A stretch of 43,650 nucleotides of DNA, from contig JAAYGG010000029.1 in the NCBI GenBank assembly GCA_012727895.1, positions 1 through 43,650 of the forward strand. The letters run 5' to 3'. A program made the position numbers and the translations under genes. The DNA is from Bacillota bacterium. Its GTDB lineage: Bacteria; Bacillota; UBA4882; UBA10575. This document shows positions 15,065 to 21,516 of this stretch, piece after piece. The notes beneath the pieces are model-generated. The model saw only the letters and a list, made by a program, of their open reading frames with translations. It was not told the DNA's origin and searched no databases. Position 1 is the first letter of the stretch; the number at the start of each line of letters is the position of its first letter.

Positions 15065-15904
15065 GTGGCAGGGAAAACAGCAAGCGGGCGGAGGGTTTTA
15101 ATCACCGGCGCCTCGTCAGGGATTGGGGCGGCGGTTGCGCTTTTCCTGGCAGACCGGGGGTACAAGGTTTGGGGAACCACGCGGAACCTGTCGAAAGTCG
15201 CTTCCTTTCCGGAAGAACTCCAGAAAAAAGTAACCTTCCTCGCTATGGATGTAACGGATCGGGATTCGGTACACCGCGGGGTGGAGGAATTCCTTCGCCA
15301 GGCCGGCGGGATTGATATATTAATTAATAACGCCGGTTACGGCGTTTTTGGCCCTATCGAAGAGTTCCCTGTGGAAAGAGTGGAAGCGCTCTTTGGCGTG
15401 AATTATTTCGGGGTCCTCCGGGTCCTCCAGGAGGTGATCCCGGTCATGCGGGAGCAGGGCAGCGGGTTGATTATCAATATCACTTCCCTGGCCGGGACCT
15501 TTGTCATCCCCTTCCAGGTGCACTACTCTGCTACAAAATATGCGCTGGAAGCTTTGACCGAGGGATTGCGCCAGGAACTGCGCCCCTTCGGGATCAAGGT
15601 GACAGCGGTGGCGCCGGGGGATATCAAGACCAGATTTAATGATGTCACCGACTGGGAAATGAAAGAGGACTCTCCTTACCGGCAATGGGCGGAGAGATGC
15701 TGGCGGACGATTGAGGAGAATATGGAAAAAGCCCCGGCGCCGCGGGTAATCGCGGAAAAAATCGCCCGGCTGGCGGAGAAGAAAAACCCCGGCCCGTCTT
15801 ACCCGGCAGGGGATTTCCTCTCCGTCCAGTTGCCGCTGGTTAACCGTTTTGTCCCGCGCCGGCTGCGGGAGAAGTTGACCAGGTGCTTTTACCGGCTGGA
15901 CTGA
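15065..15904 (+). CDS. Short-chain dehydrogenase/reductase (SDR)
   Basis: A 279-residue classical SDR oxidoreductase using NAD(P)H. The cofactor motif T-G-A-S-S-G-I-G is at residues 14-21, N-N-A-G at 88-91, and the catalytic N113, S141, Y154 (Y-S-A-T-K) and K158 are all present. Basic residues after strand 2 (T-T-R-N-L-S-K) suggest NADP preference. The length and C-terminal lid resemble SDRs acting on lipid or retinol-like substrates. It converges with the serine-palmitoyltransferase-like gene, with only 8 bases between stops; 3-ketosphinganine reduction is therefore a testable but unproven role. GTG start with GGGAGG upstream. Confidence 0.88.
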   Translation: MAGKTASGRRVLITGASSGIGAAVALFLADRGYKVWGTTRNLSKVASFPEELQKKVTFLAMDVTDRDSVHRGVEEFLRQAGGIDILINNAGYGVFGPIEEFPVERVEALFGVNYFGVLRVLQEVIPVMREQGSGLIINITSLAGTFVIPFQVHYSATKYALEALTEGLRQELRPFGIKVTAVAPGDIKTRFNDVTDWEMKEDSPYRQWAERCWRTIEENMEKAPAPRVIAEKIARLAEKKNPGPSYPAGDFLSVQLPLVNRFVPRRLREKLTRCFYRLD

Positions 15905-15912
15905 CCGGGAGT

Positions 15913-17097
15913 TTAAATTATTCCCAACTCCCGGCCTACCCGGGTGAAACGCTCCAGGGCTTGGTCCACTTGTTCTTCCGTATGAGTTGCCGTGAGGCTG
16001 GTCCGGATCATGGTGGCATCCGGGGGTACAGCCGGGGCCACCACCGGATTTACATATACCCCGGCATCAAAGAGGAGCTTGCACGCATAGAAGGTTTGGG
16101 TCATATCCCCGACCAGCACGGGGATGATGGGTGTGATCCCCTCGTTGACTTTGAAGCCCCTTTCCCGCAGCCCGTTCCGGAACCTGGCTGCGATCTTTAG
16201 CAAGTGGCGGCGGCGTTCGGGTTCCGTCTCAATGATTTCCAGGGCTTTAAGGGTTGCCCCGGCCGCAGCCGGCGGCATGCTGGCAGTAAAGATCAGGGGC
16301 CGGGAAAAATGTTTAATATAATGACAGACTTCCTCCGGGGCGGCTAAAAAACCGCCGATCGAAGCAAAGGATTTGCTGAAAGTCCCCATTACCATGTCGA
16401 TTTCGTCTTCCACCCCGAAATACTCGGCTGTACCGCGTCCGTTTTCCCCCAGGACCCCCAAACCGTGAGCGTCGTCCACCATAATCCGGGCATTGTATTT
16501 TTTGGCCAGTTCAACAATGGCGGGGAGGTTGGCCAGGTCTCCTTCCATACTGAAGACCCCGTCGGTGACAATGAGTTTTCTCGTCTCCTTCCCCAGCTTT
16601 TTCAGGTGCCTTTCCAGATCCTCCATATCATTGTGGTCGTATTTAATCAACTTGGCAAAGGAGAGCCGGCAACCGTCATAAATACTGGCGTGGTTTGCCC
16701 GGTCACAGAGGATATAATCGCCTTTGGCGGCGATGGCGGAGATAATGCCCAGGTTGGCCAGGAAACCGGTGGAGAAAAGCAGGGCGTCTTCTTTGCCTAG
16801 AAAAGCGGCAAGTCTCTTTTGGAGCTGGACATGGATATCCAGGGTGCCGTTGAGAAACGGCGAACCGGAGCAACCGGTCCCATATTTTTCGAGAGCGGCG
16901 ATGGCGGCCGCTTTTACCCGGGGGTCGCTGGTCAGGCCCATGTAGTTGTTGGACCCAAACATCAGGACGTTCTCCCGGTCACTCATGGTGACCACTGTAT
17001 CCTGGCCGGTCTGCAATTCGTGAAAGTAGGGATAAATCCCGGCCGATGCCATCTCCCTGGCAGTGGTAAATTGACGGCATTTGTCGAATAAGTCCAT
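15913..17097 (-). CDS. Serine palmitoyltransferase-like alpha-oxoamine synthase (PLP)
   Basis: A 394-residue PLP enzyme of the alpha-oxoamine synthase family, which condenses an amino acid with an acyl-CoA and releases CO2. Active-site residues are H136 (ring stacking), S183, D208 and H211 (V-D-D-A-H-G) and the Schiff-base K242 (G-T-F-S-K-S). The motifs C-S-G-S-P-F-L-N-G-T-L-D-I-H, F-S-T-G-F-L-A-N-L-G-I-I, A-S-I-Y-D-G-C-R and G-T-F-S-K-S-F-A-S-I-G-G-F follow bacterial serine palmitoyltransferases of Porphyromonas and Sphingomonas as I recall them, rather than 2-amino-3-ketobutyrate ligase (which has G-T-L-G-K-A-L-G). Annotation pipelines often name such proteins glycine C-acetyltransferase or BioF, so substrate remains open. 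GAGGTG precedes the ATG. Confidence 0.82.
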   Translation of the reverse strand: MDLFDKCRQFTTAREMASAGIYPYFHELQTGQDTVVTMSDRENVLMFGSNNYMGLTSDPRVKAAAIAALEKYGTGCSGSPFLNGTLDIHVQLQKRLAAFLGKEDALLFSTGFLANLGIISAIAAKGDYILCDRANHASIYDGCRLSFAKLIKYDHNDMEDLERHLKKLGKETRKLIVTDGVFSMEGDLANLPAIVELAKKYNARIMVDDAHGLGVLGENGRGTAEYFGVEDEIDMVMGTFSKSFASIGGFLAAPEEVCHYIKHFSRPLIFTASMPPAAAGATLKALEIIETEPERRRHLLKIAARFRNGLRERGFKVNEGITPIIPVLVGDMTQTFYACKLLFDAGVYVNPVVAPAVPPDATMIRTSLTATHTEEQVDQALERFTRVGRELGII

Positions 17098-17244
17098 GTT
17101 CGCACCTCGACTTCTTATTATGTTGTAACCTTACGGTTCTGGTAAAGAACGGAAGCAAATGATATAAATATATTCGGTAGAAAATAGAGATATCCTGCTA
17201 AGGACGGGAGAAAAACTCTATTGCTTCTTTAGGGAGTGAAGAAA

Positions 17245-18657
17245 ATGCGTTGGCAGCGGGTGAACAATTACTTACTCATGATTGAACCGGGGATTGAGGT
17301 TTATCTCACCCCTGAACTTGAGAAGACACTGGATGAAACCGCCGTGCAACAATTGGTCAATGCCTCCTTATTACCCGGGGTCCATAAGGTGTTGGCCCTG
17401 CCGGATGTCCATGCCGGGTACGGCCTGCCGGTGGGCGGGGTTATGGCCACCCGCACCAAGGACGGGGTCATCTCCCCCGGGGCGGTGGGGGTGGATATCA
17501 ACTGCGGGGTCAGGCTGCTCGCCACAGACCTGGAAGAAAAGGCGGTGACTAAAAAGGAGACCCGTGAGCGGCTGCTGGCCGGCTTCCGGCGGGAGATCCC
17601 GGCCGGGGAGGGGAAAAACGGGGTATTGACCTTGCCGGAGCGGGATTTCCGCCGCCTGTTGCAGGAAGGTCCCAGGCTTTTGGTGGAGCGGGGCTGGGGA
17701 GAAGGAAGGGACCTCCGGGTCACGGAAGAAGAGGGGGCGCTGCCGGGGGCGGATCCGTCCCGGATCCCCGCCGAACTCCTGGAATACGGGAGGAAACAAC
17801 TGGGTTCCCTGGGTTCGGGGAATCACTTTGTCGAACTCCAGGTGGTGGAGGAGGTCTTTGCCCAGGAGGCGGCAGAGGTCTTCCGCCTTTTCCCCGGGCA
17901 GGTTGCGGTGATGATCCACTCCGGTTCCAGGAGGATGGGGAACGGCACCGCCTTGCACTACGTGAAGGAAGTATGCCGCCCGGCCATGAAAAAATACGGG
18001 ATCGACCCGCCCCACCCGGACCTGGCCTGCGTGCCCTGGCGTTCCCCGGAGGCGGAAAGCTACTGGGGGGCGATGGCCGCCTGTGCCAATTACGCCTGGG
18101 CCAACCGGCAAACAATGGCGGAAAAAGCCCGGCAAGTCCTGCGGGAGGTCTTTGGCGGCGGTTTTACCAGTTGGACTGTTTATGATGTGGCCCATAACAT
18201 CGCCAAGATCGAGAAATTTGGCCGGCAGGAACTGGTGGTGCATAGAAAAGGGGCGACCCGGGCGTTGCCTGCCGGCGACCGGCGGGCGCCGGCGGAATAC
18301 CGGAAGGTGGGGCAGCCGGCATTGATCCCCGGCAGTATGGGGACCCGGTCCTGGGTAATAACGGCAACACCGGAGATCCACCGGACCTTAAACTCGGTTA
18401 ACCATGGGGCAGGCCGGGTAATGAGCAGGACAAAGGCACGGGGGAAAAAAACGGAAGCGGCCCTTATCACGTGGGAGGATTTCTACGCCTCCACCAAAGA
18501 AAAGGGGATCCTGGTGGCCAGCGGGACCGGCTCGGACCTCCGGGACGAAGCGCCGGGCGCTTATAAGGATTCGGACGAGGTCATCAGAACGATGGTTGAG
18601 GCCGGCCTGATAACCCCGGTGGCCGCCCTCAAGCCCCTGGTGGTACTGAAAGGATGA
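17245..18657 (+). CDS. rtcB: RtcB-family RNA ligase
   Basis: A 470-residue RtcB protein, a manganese- and GTP-dependent ligase that joins RNA 2',3'-cyclic phosphate (or 3'-phosphate) and 5'-OH ends. Metal ligands appear in G-V-D-I-N-C-G (D84, C87), G-S-G-N-H-F-V-E, M-I-H-S-G-S-R and Y-D-V-A-H-N. The guanylylated histidine is predicted as H387 in N-H-G-A-G-R. The C-terminal L-V-V-L-K-G is normal, and no region is missing. ATG at 17245 fits AGGGAG seven to eight bases upstream; an in-frame GTG at 17236 overlaps that site. No archease or RtcA gene is adjacent. In bacteria the role is usually RNA repair after stress or toxin cleavage. Confidence 0.93.
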   Translation: MRWQRVNNYLLMIEPGIEVYLTPELEKTLDETAVQQLVNASLLPGVHKVLALPDVHAGYGLPVGGVMATRTKDGVISPGAVGVDINCGVRLLATDLEEKAVTKKETRERLLAGFRREIPAGEGKNGVLTLPERDFRRLLQEGPRLLVERGWGEGRDLRVTEEEGALPGADPSRIPAELLEYGRKQLGSLGSGNHFVELQVVEEVFAQEAAEVFRLFPGQVAVMIHSGSRRMGNGTALHYVKEVCRPAMKKYGIDPPHPDLACVPWRSPEAESYWGAMAACANYAWANRQTMAEKARQVLREVFGGGFTSWTVYDVAHNIAKIEKFGRQELVVHRKGATRALPAGDRRAPAEYRKVGQPALIPGSMGTRSWVITATPEIHRTLNSVNHGAGRVMSRTKARGKKTEAALITWEDFYASTKEKGILVASGTGSDLRDEAPGAYKDSDEVIRTMVEAGLITPVAALKPLVVLKG

Positions 18658-18658
18658 G

Positions 18659-18754
18659 GCGAGACGCGCGCGTGCGAGAGAGTGAGACGATGAAAGGATG
18701 GAGTGCAATGCAAGACTGGCGTGGCGAGAAGCGCGCGCGAGAGAGTGAGAGCGG
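18659..18754. repeat. Direct repeat of about 30 bases, GC-alternating then GAGAGAGTGAGA
   Basis: Two copies at about 18659-18690 and 18723-18754, 64 bases apart, each read GCGAGA, then a run of alternating G and C, then GCGAGAGAGTGAGA. Neither copy encodes anything recognisable. They lie directly after the rtcB stop, in the leader of the small Gln-rich gene. Confidence 0.7.
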
Positions 18755-18840
18755 AGAAGGGCAGAACTTGGCGCGTATAAAATTTGGCTTCCCGGCAAGA
18801 CTGTAAATCGTTGGTGAAAACAGACTGAGGGGGGAAGAGA

Positions 18841-19029
18841 ATGCTCAGCAACCAACAATTACAGTCGGCGCTGGGGCAGATGAGCCAGCTTTGCAGCCAG
18901 TTGCGCCAGGCGGAACAGAGAAACGCCCAGCTATTGCAGGAATTGGCCCAGGCGGAACAAATGGCCCAGCAGCAACTAAACCAGATCGAGGGAAGCATAT
19001 CCCAGTTAATACAGAGTTTGCAGAGCTAA
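18841..19029 (+). CDS. Gln-rich coiled-coil microprotein, unknown function
   Basis: A 62-residue protein that I do not recognise. Nineteen residues are Gln, and hydrophobic residues recur at roughly heptad spacing over the whole length (L-R-Q-A-E-Q-R-N-A-Q-L-L-Q-E-L and onward), which predicts an amphipathic helix or coiled coil. There is one cysteine (C18), no signal peptide and no membrane segment. GAGGGGGGAAGAGA precedes the ATG and a terminator hairpin follows the gap downstream, so the unit looks like a real, separately ended gene. It lies between rtcB and a Gfo/Idh/MocA gene. Confidence 0.6.
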   Translation: MLSNQQLQSALGQMSQLCSQLRQAEQRNAQLLQELAQAEQMAQQQLNQIEGSISQLIQSLQS

Positions 19030-19125
19030 GGGTGTACGCAGGGTCGCGCATACATGCGCGGTGCACGCATGTACGGCGCATATAGGCACGGCGCAGGTGC
19101 GCGTGATATGCGCGACACGGTGCAA
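19030..19125. other. GC-alternating spacer with small hairpin
   Basis: No gene is supported. The stretch is rich in CGCG and CGCA/TGCG steps and contains a perfect 8-base hairpin TACATGCG / CGCATGTA (19051-19058 and 19066-19073). It resembles the GC-alternating tracts found after several other genes in the window. Confidence 0.5.
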
Positions 19126-19137
19126 AGAGAGGCAAGA

Positions 19138-19193
19138 GGCCGAACCTCCCGTTTTGAACCTTCGGGTTTGAAACCTTCCGGGTTTGGCCTTTT
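19138..19193 (+). terminator. Terminator after the Gln-rich gene
   Basis: GGCCGAACCT (19138-19147) pairs with GGGTTTGGCC (19180-19189) using two G-U pairs. An inner AACC-TTCG-GGTT tetraloop hairpin lies at 19157-19168, and TTTT follows directly. Confidence 0.65.
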
Positions 19194-19239
19194 ATACTCT
19201 TATGTGAGTATGAGCTCTTATACTCTTATGTGAGTATGA
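19192..19239 (+). promoter_or_regulatory. Tandem palindromic repeats, probable operator
   Basis: Two identical 22-base copies (19192-19213 and 19218-19239) are separated by 4 bases. Each contains the inverted repeat ATACTC-N6-GAGTAT (19194-19211 and 19220-19237), so the centres are 26 bases apart. The pair ends 13 bases before the oxidoreductase start codon, where a bound dimeric regulator could block translation or elongation. Repeat seen; regulator unknown. Confidence 0.6.
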
Positions 19240-19252
19240 AAGGGAGAGAAAA

Positions 19253-20389
19253 ATGGAGCGGCCAGACGTACTGAACGTAGGTATTATCGGTACCGGGATG
19301 GCTTTTGAACGCCTGCATCTCCCGGCTTATCAAGAATTGGGTGATAAATTCCGGATTGCCGCCCTTTGCGACCAAGACAGGGAAAAAGCCCGGGACTGGG
19401 CCGGCCGGCTTGGGCTTTCCGAGGAAGACGTCTACAGCGATTACCGGGAACTGGCCCGCAGGGACGACCTGCAGGTCATTGATATCATGGTCCCGATTGA
19501 ACTCAATTACAAGGTGACCGCCGGGGTGGCGGAGGTGGTTTCCGGGAGAAACAAACCGCCGGCGATTATTGGGGAAAAGCCATTGGCGCCCACTTTAGAG
19601 CAGGCAAAAGCCCATAGGGAGTTGGCAAAAAAATACGGGATCCCGATCCTGATCGCGGAGAACTACCGTTATAACGAGGATGTCAATATCCTCCGGGATC
19701 TGGTGCGGGAGGGACACACCGGGGAAACCGCCTATTTCCTTTACCACCGGGCACAGGACTTCCCTGCGGAAATGCGCCAGGATACTTTTGCCGCTAAAGA
19801 ATGGCGGCAACACCCGGAGTTTCCCGGCGGGATCTTTTATGACAGCGGTGTCCATGACATGGCGGCCCTGCGCCACATCTTTGGCGGGATTGATGAGGTT
19901 TTCGCCTTTGGCCGCCATCAGGATTCCACCCTGGGCCAACTGGCAGTAGTGCAGGTGAATTTGCGTTTTCTGAGCGGCCTGACCGGCCAGTACACGTTTT
20001 ATGCCGGCGGGCGGGAACTGATCGACCCCCCGGCAGGCTTCCGGATCATTGGGGATAAAGGCCAGATTTACCAGGCGGACAGATATGCGGGGGTAATCCA
20101 CCTGACGTATGCCGACGGTTCGTCCAGGGAGATCTCCTACCGCCCGCAGCGGGGGTTCTACAATGAACTGCTTAATCTCTACAATGCTTACACCGGCAAG
20201 GAGCCCATCGCTGTAACCCCGGAGATGGCTTTTGGCGACGCCAAAACCATCTTTGCCATTCTGGAATCGCTGGCGGAAGGGGTCCCCATTCCCGTAGACG
20301 AAAAACCGTCCTATACTCCTGATTACCAAAGCGCTTACGGGCAGCAGGAAACCGGGCAACTGGAAAAAGTTGATCCCCATATACCATAG
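19253..20389 (+). CDS. Gfo/Idh/MocA-family oxidoreductase
   Basis: A 378-residue NAD(P)-dependent sugar or cyclitol dehydrogenase. The N-terminal Rossmann motif G-I-I-G-T-G is at residues 10-15, the family motif E-K-P at 108-110, followed by A-E-N-Y-R-Y-N-E-D. The substrate-side segment G-G-I-F-Y-D-S-G-V-H-D-M-A-A-L-R carries the conserved Asp and His. The C-terminal domain provides the open beta sheet typical of the family. Natural substrate cannot be read from sequence. AGGGAGAG precedes the ATG. The tandem palindromes directly upstream suggest control by a specific regulator, perhaps responding to the sugar. The next gene is a tiny lipoprotein 54 bases downstream. Confidence 0.9.
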   Translation: MERPDVLNVGIIGTGMAFERLHLPAYQELGDKFRIAALCDQDREKARDWAGRLGLSEEDVYSDYRELARRDDLQVIDIMVPIELNYKVTAGVAEVVSGRNKPPAIIGEKPLAPTLEQAKAHRELAKKYGIPILIAENYRYNEDVNILRDLVREGHTGETAYFLYHRAQDFPAEMRQDTFAAKEWRQHPEFPGGIFYDSGVHDMAALRHIFGGIDEVFAFGRHQDSTLGQLAVVQVNLRFLSGLTGQYTFYAGGRELIDPPAGFRIIGDKGQIYQADRYAGVIHLTYADGSSREISYRPQRGFYNELLNLYNAYTGKEPIAVTPEMAFGDAKTIFAILESLAEGVPIPVDEKPSYTPDYQSAYGQQETGQLEKVDPHIP

Positions 20390-20443
20390 TGGCACAATAA
20401 TAGCAAACCTTGGCATGGAAGGGAACTTTTGGGAGGGGTTGAT

Positions 20444-20605
20444 TTGAGAAGAGGGTTCTTAGGCCGGCGCGTGCCAGCAATTCTCCTGCTGCTTGCTGCA
20501 GTGCTTTTGGCCGGTTGTGCGAAGGTCCCCGAGCCGGACGGCCCGGATGATTCGTTACTAATCGGTGTAATTAATTGGATTCCGGTTGCATTAAAATCCA
20601 TATAA
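20444..20605 (+). CDS. 53-residue lipoprotein, possibly a truncated remnant
   Basis: TTG at 20444 with GGGAGGGG five to six bases upstream opens a 53-codon frame. Residues 1-24 are a textbook lipoprotein signal (R-R near the start, then P-A-I-L-L-L-L-A-A-V-L-L) ending in the lipobox L-A-G-C25. The mature part is only 29 residues (A-K-V-P-E-P-D-G-P-D-D-S-L-L-I-G-V-I-N-W and a short end). It may be a genuine small lipoprotein or the surviving front of a larger one whose body was deleted. A strong terminator follows at once. Confidence 0.6.
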   Translation: MRRGFLGRRVPAILLLLAAVLLAGCAKVPEPDGPDDSLLIGVINWIPVALKSI

Positions 20606-20638
20606 AAAGCAGCTGAAAAAGGCTGGTTTTTGTTATTC

Positions 20639-20678
20639 GCAGCCGCTGCCGGCTCTTCCGGTGGCGGCTGCGTTTTTT
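20639..20678 (+). terminator. Strong Rho-independent terminator
   Basis: Arms GCAGCCGCTGCCGG (20639-20652) and CCGGTGGCGGCTGC (20658-20671) pair across 14 positions with G-U pairs, with a 5-base loop and six T after a single G. A weaker CAGC/GCTG hairpin with TTTTT lies just upstream (about 20610-20631). It closes the oxidoreductase-lipoprotein unit. Confidence 0.85.
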
Positions 20679-20779
20679 ATTTCCCTCGCAGGTGAAACGG
20701 GTTTTAAGTGTTCGCGGGGAGGCAAGAGCGCGTCGGGAATTTGTAATTTGACAAATCCGTGACAAATACCAGATTTGTA

Positions 20780-20836
20780 TTGACACGGTGGGATTTTCCC
20801 GTTATGATATTTTTTGACTGACCGCCCGGTCGAGTC
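20780..20836 (+). promoter_or_regulatory. Promoter and candidate TetR operator of the efflux operon
   Basis: TTGACA (20780-20785) and TATGAT (20803-20808) are exactly 17 bases apart. Just downstream lies the palindrome GACCG-CC-CGGTC (20820-20831), flanked by GACT and AGTC, at the expected transcription start. A second inverted repeat ACAAAT-N5-ATTTGT lies just upstream of the -35. The layout fits autoregulation by the TetR gene that follows. Promoter seen, operator inferred. Confidence 0.75.
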
Positions 20837-20854
20837 GGGAAGGAGGGTAACTGC

Positions 20855-21475
20855 TTGCTGAAAAATGAAAACCACCGGCCGGTACAGGCGGAAGAGACGA
20901 AAAAGCGGATTCTGCAAGCTGCGGCGGAGGTTTTTGCCGAGAAGAGTTTTCATGCGGCTACGATATCCGAGATTACCAACAGGGCGGGTGTGGCCAAGGG
21001 TACTTTATATTGGTATTTCCCAGGAAAAGAAGAGCTTTTTATCGGCATGATGGAAGAGATCTTCTCCACATTGCTGCAACACGTGGTGAAGATTAAGGAT
21101 GATCCGGATTTGTCGACCGGTGAGAAGTTTCACCGGGTTATCCTGGAATACCTGCGGGTATTTGGCGGTTCCCGCCTGGGAAAGGTGGTCCTCAATAACA
21201 TCCGCGAGTTTACCATGGAGTTCCATTACAAGCTGCAGCAGTGGAATAAGGAGTTTTACCGTTTGAACCGGGCGCTCTTTGAAAAAGGTGTGGCCGAAGG
21301 TTTGGTACGGGCCGATTGGGACAGCCGGCAGATGGCAACGGCTTTTGCCGGTATAGTTATAGAGTTTGGAAAAGTGCATATGCTTGGAGAAAACTGCTGT
21401 TCCCTGGAGGAGTCGGCGGACTTCATTTATGACCTCCTTTTTAAGGGTCTGGGCGTCCCTGGAAAAGTACAGTAG
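20855..21475 (+). CDS. TetR/AcrR-family transcriptional regulator
   Basis: A 206-residue TetR-type repressor. The N-terminal helix-turn-helix domain (about residues 12-60) shows R-I-L-Q-A-A-A-E-V-F-A-E-K-S-F, A-T-I-S-E-I-T-N-R-A-G-V-A-K-G-T-L-Y-W-Y-F-P-G-K-E-E. The C-terminal helical domain should bind an inducer. TTG at 20855 is chosen since AAGGAGGGT lies about 6 bases before it. It is the first gene of the operon with tolC-, hlyD- and RND-type genes, so it probably represses them until an exported compound binds. Confidence 0.92.
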   Translation: MLKNENHRPVQAEETKKRILQAAAEVFAEKSFHAATISEITNRAGVAKGTLYWYFPGKEELFIGMMEEIFSTLLQHVVKIKDDPDLSTGEKFHRVILEYLRVFGGSRLGKVVLNNIREFTMEFHYKLQQWNKEFYRLNRALFEKGVAEGLVRADWDSRQMATAFAGIVIEFGKVHMLGENCCSLEESADFIYDLLFKGLGVPGKVQ

Positions 21476-21516
21476 CTCCAGGCAAGTATGGAAGACGGGG
21501 AGTGAGGAGAATGGGG

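Noticed and set aside
15913-17097. Naming the PLP enzyme 2-amino-3-ketobutyrate CoA ligase (kbl) or BioF
   Set aside because: The family lysine segment reads G-T-F-S-K-S-F-A-S-I-G-G-F rather than the G-T-L-G-K-A-L-G form of Kbl, and no threonine dehydrogenase or biotin gene is adjacent. Kept as serine-palmitoyltransferase-like, with substrate open.
18841-19239. CRISPR array or similar repeat-spacer locus near the tandem repeats
   Set aside because: Only two copies exist, with a 4-base spacer and no cas gene; the arrangement fits an operator pair instead.
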